DNA of 64,000 nucleotides. It comes from Microvelia longipes. Lineage: Eukaryota > Arthropoda > Insecta > Hemiptera > Veliidae. Below the pieces are notes generated by a model. That model saw only the letters and a list, made by a program, of their open reading frames with translations, made no database searches and was not told the DNA's origin. The stretch covers positions 58,683,965-58,747,964 of the forward strand of contig JACMZG010001863.1 of the NCBI GenBank assembly GCA_018340805.1, read 5' to 3'. The position numbers were made by a program, and so were the translations under genes. Every line of letters starts with the position of its first letter. Position 1 is the stretch's first letter. Of this stretch, positions 41,991 through 52,627 are shown piece by piece.

Positions 41991-42950
41991 AACATGTAAA
42001 ACAGAGTGACATTTGTTTTGTTATAGGAAAATCAAAATTTCTTCCTTAGCCTTTCCGCGGAAATTTACTTTACCAAGTGCTACTGACGCCCTCTAGCACT
42101 TTAAAATCATAGTTTTTTTTTATTTAAAGGCGAGCCAACATTTTATGAAAGTAACTTTTCGTGGAAAAGAAATTTGTGGTAATTTTGACGTAATAGATAT
42201 TTTATACTGGGACACCCTGGTTGAAAATGCTGTTTGTTCAGATTATGAAATTCAGTTATTTGTGAAATAACTGAACTATTTTATTAAACTAATTAAACTT
42301 AAGTATTTATTATGCTTTATGAATCATAAAGTTTCGAGTTATGTAATTTTTCAGTTTTAGCAAAGTTTATAATAAAGTAAATATAAAGGATATTAAACTA
42401 ATTAGGGTTTGTTGTTAATATTATTTTTTTTTAAATATTACTGATATAGAGACTATACTTCAATAAAAATGTTCTCTTGTTATTATTTTCATCTAACGTT
42501 AAACAAGACCTTCTATTTAAAACACTCATAAATATAACACAAAGGTAAATTAGGGTTTCTATAATTTAAGTTTGTAGATCCATTATCGTGGTTGAATATA
42601 TCTAGATAGTTAACTTATCATGTATGGGTTTTATATGGTCCCTTGGGGTATAGTATGGGTAAAGTATGGTCCCCTAAGTACAGTCCCGTGCTTGTATCCA
42701 ACCTCACTTCATCATCGTAAATTTTCCTGGAAAATTAATTTTATAGTAAAGTTTAATCTGGAATATTGTTGTTGAGAATAAATTATTATTTTATACGGCA
42801 AGTATTTTAAACATTTGCATTTATTAACACATCTTTATTAGTAATATGGTGTTTTAGGAGTCATGTTAAAACTGAAACGTTAAATTTTGTTAATCTGCTC
42901 ATGGCAGGTGAATAGAGCTTACTCTACTAATTTTTTGATAGCAAGTAGTA
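41991..42950. other. no gene; possible CTCF-like site
   Basis: At about 42082 the minus strand reads GTGCTAGAGGGCGTC, close to the CTCF core AGRGGGCR. The remainder is AT-rich without recognised features. Confidence 0.3.
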
Positions 42951-42959
42951 GGATCCAGA

Positions 42960-43310
42960 TTTATTACAAAGAACAGGTTACCAGCCTATTACTTTATTAC
43001 AAGAATAGGTTTAATATGTTACCAGCCTATTACTTTATTACAAGAATAGGTTTAATATGTTACCAGCCTATTACTTTATTACAAGAATAGGTTCAATATG
43101 TTACCAGTCTATTACTTTATTACAAGAATAGGTTCAATACGTTATCAGCCTATTACTTTATTACAAGAATTGGTTCAATACGTTACCAATTACTTTATTA
43201 CAAGAATAGGTTCAATACGTTACCAGCCTATTACTTTATTACAAGAATAGGTTCAATACGTTACCAGCCTATTAGTTTGTTAGAATAATGGGTTAAATAT
43301 GTTACCAGCC
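42960..43310. repeat. 41-bp minisatellite, about 8 units
   Basis: The unit TTACCAGCCTATTACTTTAT then TACAAGAATAGGTTCAATACG contains a small inverted pair CCTATT/AATAGG, so each unit can fold. The last unit is degenerate (GTTAGAATAATGGG). Confidence 0.95.
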
Positions 43311-43605
43311 TAGGGAGATATAGGTTAAGAGGGAGATATGGTTAATATGAGATATAGGGAGGTGCTGGTAAAATAAGTTAAATATTTTTTCTAAATAAAA
43401 TTAGCCAATAATTTATTTAGGTTCGGGAATTCATAATTTGGGGGCCGATCAAACAAAAGTTTTAAGGACAAAAGTTTTTTTAGGGGGGGGGGAGAGCAGA
43501 ACGGGAGTCAAAACTATTTTTTTATTTGCTCAAAATCCATTGTTGTTTGATGTGATTCTGATAAAATTGTGACGGTGGTTTGGGGAATCAATTTGAATTT
43601 AGGCA
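43311..43605. other. no gene; purine-rich and G tract
   Basis: Purine-rich GGGAGATATAGG words at 43313-43360 and a G run of about 9-11 at 43480. No coding signal. Confidence 0.4.
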
Positions 43606-43700
43606 TTGCCAGGGGCGTAGCCGGGGGGAGAAGGGGGGATGTTTGGGTATGAAAATACCCTAACATCGCTTCGCCTCACAAGCCCGCTTCACTGACCTCT
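43606..43700 (+). repeat. possible transposon end, CAGGGGCGTAGCCGG
   Basis: Terminus-like 15-mer followed by G-rich DNA, GGGTATGAAAATACCC hairpin (about 43645-43660) and GCTTCGCC words. The partner end was not found. Confidence 0.3.
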
Positions 43701-46230
43701 GAGGTGTTACATGTCCGAGGCCTCTATTTTTCCGACTAGTCCAAAACTTGATGCTATCTCCGTAATGGAGCACACTATTTCTCTCCAATGTAACCTCTGA
43801 TATTGGCTTTATGCTCTCTCTGTAGTGAAGCACACCATCAAATAACTACACAAGCATATAAACTATAAACTCGTTACATCACAGGACTGTAAAACGCCGT
43901 GCTAGCATAGTAAAACAAGAGGAAACACATTCGCACGTCATATAGTTAAAACTCCAAGTATCAAGACATCACATTTAAGAAACAACTTGACTTTCCTTTG
44001 CCTGTTTTCTCCAAATTTTCTTTGTGAGTTTCAAAGCTCATATATTATTTTCAAGTTTACTTTTTTCGGGAAAAGATGCCTTTCTTTTATTTACTTTTTT
44101 GTCCAGCGAATTTTGTTTGAAAAATGTATAAATGAGTTTGTGTTACGTGATGTGTCGATATTTATTTTTAAATCTATGAATGCGGAGAAATTGTCTCAAT
44201 AAATCACCATATTTTATGAATGAAATGCTATTAAAACATTGACATTATTTAAGTTTTCTCTATTCTGAAGTCTTTAAACTTAAAACTGATTAATTCCAGT
44301 AGCGACGTCCCAGTACCCCCAAAAAATGTTTTAGTTATTCCAAAAACATACTTTTTATAATAAAAACAGTTTCATTATAGAAAGTACTGCCCGTATTCAA
44401 AACATTAAAATCAATCTCCACAAAGTTGTAAGCAGCCATTCAGCCTGTATTTAGTTGCTTTAAAAGCAAATCTCGATAATGTGAGATTTGTTTCTAAAAA
44501 AAATAAGAACACGCATTACTAAAGAAATTCGCTAGGGTTGAAGATGTGTCGACCAGTTTATTTTTTCTTTATAAATAAATTACAAGACGCTTAACTGTCA
44601 GAGTGTCGGTAGCGATGGGTAAACTCAGTTTGTAGTCTTTCCCCAGATATACGAGCTTTCATAAAATTTCCTTTTTTCAAGTATCTAACCTTCTTCAGGT
44701 TTTTATTTTGTTTCGTAAGGAGATGGAATTCATGTTTAACATTATTCTAGTCGATGTAACTTGATGTATCGGTTTTGTTTATATGCTAGCATTGCATTTT
44801 TATTTTAGTTTTTTTTTTTCGCTTCAGCGATTAATTTGATTAATGACGGATGAGTGATGTTGATTTGTAATTTGTGTAATTTTTATGTGTCATTACGTCT
44901 TGTATTACTTGCCGGCATGAAGGTAGAAGAAGAGATTTCTGTCTGATAATATATGAACTTAAGACAAACAGGCTAATGATATTATTGAGAAATTAAAGTG
45001 TTAGAGTTTTAAATAGACCTTAAGTAGCCTGATACAGCTGTTGACAGACTTCCAGCAGGTTCGCATATAATACTTAATTCATGTTTTGAACTTTGATACA
45101 AAGTATCGATAGAGGCACAAGCAATGTTTATGGCTTTATTGATTGCAAATAGACGGTGTTGACGAGGCATTTAGCCAAAGCCTAAATAATTCTATTAATC
45201 TCTTCTAACGAAGAATTAAATAGTGTTAAAATTAAATGTTATCTACATCTTATCAAATAAATCAATGCACTGTGTAAACTAACAGGTTAGACTAACCCGC
45301 ATAACATACTTAACTAAACGTAACCTCTAATTTATGACCTGTATTATTCTATTGAATTGATATGTATTCTTAAATGATAAGCAAATATTTTTATTTATTT
45401 TTAAAGCGCATGTTTCACTTTGTATATATTAAGTAAATATTAACATTGGCTTATAATTTAAAAATATACGTCAATGAAATACAAAAATACCGGTAATCAA
45501 AACACCCAGGTTTTGAGTAGTTAAGTATGTAATGCGGTTAGTCTAACCTGTAATAAACATTAAACGAATTTGAGTTTATAAATAAATAAAAAATAAACAC
45601 TTAACTTTATAGTTCCACATTCACATCTTCCGTGTTTTTGTTGCTGCTATGCATATCATCGCTCAGTATTTCGTGATTTGGAGCTTACAAAAATTGCCCG
45701 CACGTTTATAAACATTGGAAGAATCAATGTAACAATGACATGACTGAAAAGATTCTTTGATAACATTTTATATCTAAAAAACAAGATATAAATCTAGATC
45801 AGTCTTATTTCTATGATGTCAGAATCTTTGATATCCTGGGATTGTGATATCCTGGGTACGCCGTGATATCAACGCGGTGTCAAACATGTCCTCAGTTTTA
45901 TCCAATTTTATCAAATATATTTTTGTGATTTATTTTATTTTACTTCAAAAATATATAACTTTTCTCGAAGGAAACCTAGAAAATTAGATGGAGTTTGGAA
46001 AATTGATGCGGTTGAAGGAAAATTGAAGTGTTTCCCTTGTCGAGAAAATGTAACGCTACTTTAAGTGTCAGTAAAATACAACAATTTTCACTACATTATC
46101 ACTCGAGTGTAACAAATTTTGACAAGATGTGTCTTTACATTTTGCTTTTTACGGCTAATGCAATGTATGAATAAATACCAATAGGTACAATAGAAGTTAT
46201 CGGGACCTTGATCTTCTAAGCACCTCTTAG
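43701..46230. other. no supported gene
   Basis: AT-rich DNA. The plus frame 43987-44202 is Phe/Ser-rich low complexity. At 45612-45690 a minus-strand stretch is richer in G+C and open for about 25 codons ending EDVNVEL-stop, with a weak acceptor TTTTTGTAAG; I record it but do not call it. TGATATCCTGGG is duplicated at 45829 and 45847. Confidence 0.4.
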
Positions 46231-46235
46231 GTCCG

Positions 46236-46462
46236 GGGTTCATAGCTATGGTTGCCGTAATCGTCAAAGTACTTTTAGGTCCGAGGTTCATAGCTATGGT
46301 TGCCGTAATCGTCAAAGTACTTTTAGGTCCGGGGTTCATAGCTATGGTTGCCGTGATCGTCAAAGTATGCTTAGGTCCGGGGTTCATAGCTATGGTTACC
46401 GTGATCGTCAAAGTATGCTTAGGTCCGGGGTTCATAGCTATGGTTACCGTGATCGTCGTAAA
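46236..46462. repeat. 48-bp minisatellite, about 4.7 units
   Basis: Units aligned on GTTCATAGCTATGGTT at 46238, 46286 and onward, spacing 48. Because 48 is divisible by 3, both strands stay open (46091-46435 minus, 46248-46532 plus) as 16-residue repeats. These are not genes. Confidence 0.95.
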
Positions 46463-46711
46463 TACAAAGGATCTTAAGTGTTCATTTAATTATTTTTATG
46501 GTTCAAATTTATTGTTTTATACCCGTGGTTAATAATAGTTTAAAATGCCTTGAAAAGGAATTTTATGATTTATATATTGCCGAGAGCCCTGCACTGGTGC
46601 AATGATTTAACAAAAAATTAAACTATTTACACTTTCTATGTACCTGAAGTAGTGGGTAAAGAAAAGTAAACGAAACAAAGAAAGTACTTGAAGTAAAGGA
46701 ATCAGAGATGA

Positions 46712-46761
46712 GGTACAATTATTATTATTTTAGATAACACTAAACTAATAATAATTGTACC
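46712..46761. repeat. imperfect hairpin, 17-18-bp stem
   Basis: GGTACAATTATTATTATT mirrors AATAATAATTGTACC around a TTAGATAACACTAAA loop, directly left of the TIR element at 46765. Confidence 0.6.
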
Positions 46762-46764
46762 TAA

Positions 46765-47294
46765 GTACAGAAAATATATTTTTTGATTATTTAGAAGGTC
46801 GGGTCCCCAATTTCAAAAAAAGTTGAAAAGGAAAACTGAAACCCCTTCCTAACGGAAGGGGTTTCAGTTTGACAGTCTAGTTGACTTTACTAAGCTCAAC
46901 AGCTTCATATTCAGTTGAGACGTACATATTGATTGCAACAAGCGTAGCCGTATATGATGGATACTCCGTCTTAAGCGTTATATTTTCCTGTCCCTAGACA
47001 GGAGAATGGAATAAAACTGAGTATAAATATGCCCCCGAGCCGAAAACGAGTAAGATAATTTACTATTTAATTGCTGAGTCGCAGCCGAAATAGGAAGTTC
47101 CCTTTCCTATACATTGTCGTACAATATTTTATCTATTCACGATTTGGGATCCTGACCTTCAATTATTCGATTGTGAAAAACAACTTTTTTTAAAAAAAGT
47201 TTTTGAGCCGATGAAGAAAATGTTTTTAGTCGCACCTCTGTGAAAGAATTGGAGACCCGACCTCCTAAATAATCGAAAAATATATTTTCCGTAC
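46765..47294. mobile_element. TIR element with 45-bp inverted ends
   Basis: Left end GTACAGAAAATATATTTTTT with AGAAGGTCGGGTCCCC, right end the mirror ending CGAAAAATATATTTTCCGTAC. Inside is a perfect 17-bp hairpin AAACTGAAACCCCTTCC-TAAC and its mirror (46842-46879). Noncoding. Confidence 0.75.
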
Positions 47295-47449
47295 TGAATC
47301 ATGCAGAAGAATCTTTAGATTTATAAATGAAGAGTATGATATTAAAGTTGAAAGATACTAGTTTTATTAACATATTTGGATTAGAATTTGAACTAAATTT
47401 CAACTCAGAGTGATTTTGTTAGAATAAAAAAACACACCAGCAAAGCTGT

Positions 47450-47655
47450 AATAGTTATTTATGCAACAAGGGATGAAAGTAAGTTTTACAGCACAGCTCA
47501 AGTTAAAGTTTCGTCCTAAGGCAGCGCCGAAGGAGGAAACTTCATTAGCTCACGAGGCCGGCAGGCCGAGGGAGATAAACTAGTTAGTTCCCGAGGCTTG
47601 ACGAGGGAGATAATACGAGAGCTGAAAACTTTCATCCCTTGTTGCGTATAAAATT
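47450..47655. mobile_element. foldback MITE related to 13862-13991
   Basis: Inverted ends TTATGCAACAAGGGATGAAAG and its mirror ending GTTGCGTATAA. The outer TAATAGTTATTTATGC is shared with the 13862 element. The centre is GC-richer, with GAGGCCGGCAGGCCGAGGGA words. Confidence 0.7.
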
Positions 47656-48750
47656 TTATCTACGACTAGAGAACTAATATCAACAACTATTAATATATTC
47701 TTCAGCTGCTTAATTGTTATTGTGTTAGTTTAGTTTATTCTTACCATGTCAATTACTCTGATGAAGAGATAATAAAGCCACTATCTTCACATTATTTTAT
47801 TGTAAGCTGTCAATAGAATAATGTGTAATACTATATTTGTAATTTAAGCATTAGCGTGTGTATATTGTATATTCTACCCGTAGTATCAACATAACACCGA
47901 AAAAAAAATTAAAAATTTCCTAAAATTCCTAAACATTTTACTAAAAAGTTCTGTCAAGTTGGCAACACTTTCACTTTTCCTCCCTAGGGAGTAAAAGTAC
48001 ATTTACAGTGTGAGATAACAAGACTGTAAGTAGAACTTACAATACAAGGAGTAGATAAAGTATTTTAATAGTACTTAATTTATTTCTCTCTTTCTTTTCT
48101 CTCTTTCTCTCCTAAATAACTTGATGCTGGAAGCTTTGTAGCTGAAACAGCAGTACAGGCAGTGTGGACATGAAGTTCATTCTTCACTGCATTTATTTTA
48201 AACCTGTTTTATTTTCTAATTAAGATTTAAAGTTTTTTTCATTTTAAATTTATTGATTATATTGATTTATGATGTAAAAGAATTAAAAAAATCAAGTAAA
48301 AGTTACTTTAATTTTTCATCTCAGAAAAATTGTCGGTTGCAGAGTAATTAAAATGCGCAGTGATTTTTTGCGTTATAATGAATTACCCTCAGTAGTATTA
48401 GCTGCTCCAACTCCTGTTAGCGGCTGAGTTTAATTGTAATTTACTATCAGACGAAAACCTGCTCCACACGTTCAAGTCTATTAATAACACCAGAATTTTA
48501 CCATTTTTTAAAAATTTCAAAGTGGCGCTTGTTTAATTATTTTTCAATTATTTTAGCTTATAAAAAATATATTGTGAAAGAAATGTGTTTACTTTTTTAG
48601 TTCTTTAAAATGAAGAAGTTTTATGTTTGCTTGAAATTTTCCACTTAAAAATTTTCAGTTTTTAGTCCTTAATAGATTCAAAAACTTAGTGTCTACTTGT
48701 TGGAGAGGGTATCTCACTCGTGTAATTTATTCCTAAGCTTTGATTAAGCT
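47656..48750. other. no gene recognised
   Basis: AT-rich DNA with a CT-rich stretch near 48080-48115. No supported frame. Confidence 0.4.
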
Positions 48751-48756
48751 TGATTA

Positions 48757-49032
48757 ATGCTTCGTGGGCGAGAGACCGATGTAATATCTCTTCTTATTGT
48801 TCGTGAAAAGGAGCTTGCTGAAGAGGAGCTGAGCGAGTTCATAGGTGGTAACCTCATTAACATAACGATGATATTCTTAGACCGAGTAGAAGCGTACTTG
48901 CTCTTCGCGCTGAGTTACTTTCATTTTAATTCTGTGTTCAGGTATTGTGAATCCCAAGTCTTACACCTCCTAAGCTGTGTGTTGCTGGGCATAATGAAAA
49001 CCAACGAACGTCATGTTTTTTCACAATTTTAA
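48757..49032 (+). CDS. unsupported 91-codon ORF
   Basis: Open frame with better base composition than the flanks, beginning MLRGRETDVISLLIVREKEL and followed by a hydrophobic middle (about residues 38-60). A CAG|GTATTG donor-like site lies at about 48941. I recognise no family and see no promoter or repeat match. It could be an exon remnant or chance. Confidence 0.2.
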   Translation: MLRGRETDVISLLIVREKELAEEELSEFIGGNLINITMIFLDRVEAYLLFALSYFHFNSVFRYCESQVLHLLSCVLLGIMKTNERHVFSQF

Positions 49033-49594
49033 ATTTCTCAATTCTGAATTTATATCAGAGCTGGTTGAAAACAGAGACTTCTCTTACCGTTCATTTTTAA
49101 ATAATATTATTTTCTCATGAAAATCGATTTCCTATAGATATTTTCCTATCACTCCACCATCTCTATCCCCCAATTTTTTTATCTTAATTTTTGTAGAAGA
49201 TTTTTGTTTGCCCTGAGAGCATTTTCTTGTATCAAAGCTACTGCCTCCAGCTTTTCCTTCTTTTTCTACATTTTCTTCGAAAGAGAATTATAATTTTTTT
49301 ATACATTTACATTTTAAATATTTTATTATTATTATTTGCATTTTAGGTAAAGTTTCTATTTATTTATACATTAGTTTCTTTTGAAATTTATAAATATTTT
49401 TTAAAAATAAATTGAGTACAACGAATATTCATAGGCAGTTTTCTTACTAGCAAAATTAATTGGTTTTAATGAAGGAGTCGTAACACAAAGGAGACATATT
49501 TTTGTCCTTATTATCGTTAAGTCGAGAGGAAACATCGTAATAGCGAAAAACAAGAAGTCTTGCGTCCCTTCTCATAATGAAATTATATTGTGGT
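49033..49594. other. no gene recognised
   Basis: AT-rich DNA with pyrimidine-rich CTTTTCCTTCTTTTTC at about 49252. Confidence 0.4.
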
Positions 49595-49607
49595 ATTGCA
49601 TTGTTTG

Positions 49608-49852
49608 CCGCCTCCGTGGCCGAGTTCGTTAAGGCGTTAGTCTTTACACTGACCTTTGACACCCACGGAGGTCTGGGGTTCGCATCCCAGGTTACGCTCT
49701 CAGTTTATAGAAGATTATTGTTTAGATAAATTATCGCCAGCTTTAGAATACACTTTGAGCGTAACGGTTGCTACTACCACCCGAGGTGGTTCCCGCAGGG
49801 GTTATCCCTGATGACCCCAAGGCTCTAAACGGGCATTATTATTATTATTATT
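49608..49852 (+). mobile_element. tRNA-Ser/Leu-derived SINE, subfamily A, 13-bp TSD
   Basis: Head GCCTCCGTGGCCGAGTTCGT then TAAGGCGTTAG gives the A-box and long-variable-arm arrangement of a class II tRNA, and the B-box GGTTCGCATCCC sits at about 49678-49689. Body contains TCAGTTTATAGAAGATTATT, tail ends GGGCATT(ATT)n. The perfect duplication ATTGCATTGTTTG (49595-49607, 49853-49865) marks a recent target-primed insertion. The minus frame 49456-49662 is incidental. Confidence 0.92.
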
Positions 49853-49865
49853 ATTGCATTGTTTG

Positions 49866-50505
49866 TTATTAAATATCACTTAGCTTTCTATTTATTTATT
49901 TATTTTTGAGATGCTCAACTCGCAGATCATAAGCACCTCTACAATAGTCTATAGTAATACATATTAACAAATGAAATATAAACAATTAGATGATTAATAT
50001 GAGCTAGATTATTTAGATGATACTATATAGGTTATAATTATATATGATATAGAGGATTATGATTATTTAAATGGTCAAGATAAGCTAGATGATTTATTAC
50101 TTAGATATATGAGATAATATAGCTGATATTAAGTATAAGTTCAAATTAGATATACTTTGTGTTCTACGTAGCACAATTCTCATGCTCTTTGTCTCGCCTC
50201 TCAGACACGCTTTTTGGTACACCCCGGACTCTTCAGGGTCACATTGTCGCAAATCGGTCCGTTAGGCCGACATAGCGTAGCACCAAATGGCCTGAGACTA
50301 ATTGCCTTGTTTTAACATTCAATATTGTAACTAAATTTATAAAAAAAAAAATATGTAATGTTACCAGGCTGAATAAGCCATGGCTAGTACTAACAATACA
50401 ATACTGCAGCTACTAAAAAATCATGTCGTACTCAAATGGTACTGAAGCTCATGATTCTGATCACGTGGCAATGGTCTCTACCAACGGACCGCAATTATCA
50501 CTTCG
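49866..50505. other. no gene recognised
   Basis: AT-rich DNA. A GC-richer patch at 50205-50300 (GGTCCGTTAGGCCGACATAG) is unexplained. Confidence 0.4.
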
Positions 50506-50518
50506 TTTAAATTTACAA

Positions 50519-50732
50519 GTCTGCCTCCGTGGCCGTGATCGTAAAGGCGTTCGTTGGCACCGGAGGTCCGGGGTTCGCAGCCCGGGCTATGCTCTAAGAT
50601 TTTATGAATAGTATTTGTATTAAAAAGATTTCGCCAACTTTAATTAATTCTTAGAAAGTAGTAGATGCAACCCACCTGAGGTGAATACCCTGATGGGCCG
50701 AAAGGCCCTAAAACGGGCATTTTATTTTATTT
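50519..50732 (+). mobile_element. tRNA-derived SINE, subfamily B, 13-bp TSD
   Basis: Same head (TGCCTCCGTGGCCGTGATCG) and B-box (GGTTCGCAGCCC) but a different body (AAGATTTTATGAATAGTATT). The tail GGGCATTTTATTTTATTTT lacks the ATT repeat. Duplication TTTAAATTTACAA at 50506-50518 and 50733-50745 is perfect. The ORF 50423-50611 is only SINE sequence. Confidence 0.92.
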
Positions 50733-50745
50733 TTTAAATTTACAA

Positions 50746-51141
50746 AATAAATGTTAACAGCACAAATGTGAAATATATACCGGAGCAGGGCAGAATGTGA
50801 GCCATTTTAAAGAGATCAGTGTATTGACCCAGTCTCTGGTATCCATATTCATCTCTTATATTGACGTATAGAGGGGGTTCATTTATAATGTTGAAACGCC
50901 CAAGTTTTCTAAGTATTATATTTTATAGGCTATATTTAAGATTATTCATAAATTAAGAAGTGCTAATTTTTTATTCCGCGTAGTGGAGGAATAGTAAATG
51001 CACCTACCAATATGCTTGACACATTACAACATAACTCCACCAAATAGTTGATTGAAATAAGAGGAGCCAGGTTGCGGCAACAAATCCCTCAGCTGTGACA
51101 CTCAGTCGAGTGCAAACGCTGTAGACTATCTACTGACTGAC
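50746..51141. other. no gene recognised
   Basis: AT-rich with mixed patches. CTGACTGACTGACACTGACA at about 51132 provides the target site of the next element. Confidence 0.4.
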
Positions 51142-51154
51142 TGACACTGACATG

Positions 51155-51473
51155 AAGATTTAGGTCTTCCGGTGGTGACCGCGTAGATGAAGAATCCGAC
51201 GTTTCGCTTCCACTGTGGGAGGCATCTTCAGGGATGTAGGACATCATGGATAGAAAGACAATGCTCTACAAAACTAAACTGAGTTCAGTAGTGGGAGTAG
51301 TACACGGAGTTCAGTTTTGTAGAGCATTGTGTTTCTATCCATGATGTCCTACATCCCTGAAGATGCCTCCCACAGTGGAAGGGAAACGTCGAATTCTTCA
51401 TCTACATTGACGCCGTCACCACCGGAAGACCTAAATCTTCATGACAATAACCGCGGAAGCCCACACAGATTAT
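51155..51473. mobile_element. inverted Penelope-like unit, 13-bp TSD
   Basis: Two inverted arms of about 125 bp (51155-51282, 51314-51442) each hold CTGAAGA, a stem GCCTCC...GGAAGC and GAAACGTCG, the hammerhead-like core of Penelope-like terminal repeats. The right-arm core has GGAAACG where the left has GCGAAACG. A non-palindromic tail follows (51443-51473). Perfect duplication TGACACTGACATG at 51142-51154 and 51474-51486. No coding sequence. Confidence 0.75.
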
Positions 51474-51599
51474 TGACACTGACATGTAAGTAACTTAGTT
51501 ATTGCACACATAAAAGTGCTGGTAGAGTTCTTCATAATAAATATATGGTCAGCAAAATGCCGTGTAACAACAAATAATATGAAACTACATAACATTGTG

Positions 51600-51770
51600 G
51601 CCGCGAAGCACCCACAAAGTGGCCCCCGGCGCATATTTAAAAAGTATCGGGAAAGGTATTTATATGGTTCGAGTTTGGCTCTAACCACTGCTCTACCCCC
51701 GACTTTTGCTTTGCCGACTATCTCATTAGCGAATATTTCCAAAGGAAACACGCTAAAAATAAGTAAAGTG
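51600..51770. mobile_element. tRNA-like fragment and SINE tail module
   Basis: Minus strand GGGGGTAGAGCAGTGGTTAG (about 51683-51702) looks like a tRNA 5' part with A-box. Next to it on the plus strand is a diverged copy of the terminal module (CATTAGCGAATATTTCC, AAACACGCTAAAAAT; 51725-51760). Both open frames here (51470-51751, 51516-51782) are incidental. Confidence 0.4.
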
Positions 51771-52544
51771 TTTATGTATTGAGTGTATTAGGGGTTTTCT
51801 ATCACTATGTTTTGTTCCTCTTTTAAGGACAAAAGAACAAATATAAATACAACAAACAAGAAAAAATGAACAACAATTAAAAGCGATAAATTTTACAGGT
51901 CATCAATTAACATCTTGGGTGTCATCGATAACCCAACTCTTATTTCAACAAAAGATTACTTCAATCAGGAAAGTAACCGACCGCAGACAATAATTGCAAA
52001 CAACCCTGTTTGGTCGAGACAATAGCCCAACAATACGACCTCGTTTGTAGCGTTTCCTGACACGATGGTTTTTAGCCCCGAAATGACCTCTGTTGTAGTT
52101 TTTGATTTACTAGACCTGTCTTGTCTAAATGAACTCCTTTGTCTCTGCGAGATAACAAGCCAGTGTTATTATAGGGTTTCCCTTCAAAATTTCTTTTTTA
52201 TTCCAACTTTTAGTTTGACATAATTTTTCATGTTTTATTTTTTCCTTTATTATATGATATTTGATACTGTGCTTTATTATATTATTGTGTACATTTATTA
52301 TAAAAAAACTTTTCAAACTCTTATTATTCTACTTTAACGAAATTTTACAATATAATGGCCCTTTATTTGAAATTATGTTTTGCCTTACTGGAACTAAGTG
52401 TCCTGGTGTGGAACTTTAGTGTATCTCCTCCTTTCTTGTTATTTTGTGTGTTATGATGGAAAGTTTTCCATTTATGCTTACATTTCTCTTGGCGTGGAAG
52501 ATAGTGAAATTTGTTTTGTACATGTCGTAGTCAAATATTCGTAT
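51771..52544. other. no gene recognised
   Basis: AT-rich DNA; the minus frame 52125-52316 is Lys/Ile-rich background. Confidence 0.4.
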
Positions 52545-52627
52545 GAAGTGACATTACTATGACAGGGGGGGTCATAGTAATGTCACTTCTGTTGACCTCG
52601 AGGGGAGGGGGGCCCCTTGAGGTCAAC
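52545..52627. repeat. twin hairpins with identical AGGGGGG loops
   Basis: Hairpin 1: 19-bp perfect stem, GAAGTGACATTACTATGAC against GTCATAGTAATGTCACTTC (52545-52589), loop AGGGGGG. Hairpin 2: 15-bp stem with one G.T pair, GTTGACCTCGAGGGG against CCCCTTGAGGTCAAC (52591-52627), loop AGGGGGG. The two unrelated stems are one base apart. Confidence 0.92.

Noticed and set aside
42960..43310. CRISPR-like array
   Set aside because: Whole 41-bp unit repeats with no unique spacers, and the genome is eukaryotic.
46091..46532. 16-residue-repeat proteins on both strands
   Set aside because: 48-bp minisatellite gives open frames on both strands at once.
49608..49690. Functional tRNA-Ser/Leu gene
   Set aside because: Arms do not pair as a full cloverleaf, it is followed by a SINE body and tail, and has a target duplication.
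50423..50611. 62-residue frame
   Set aside because: Lies mostly within the SINE at 50519-50732.
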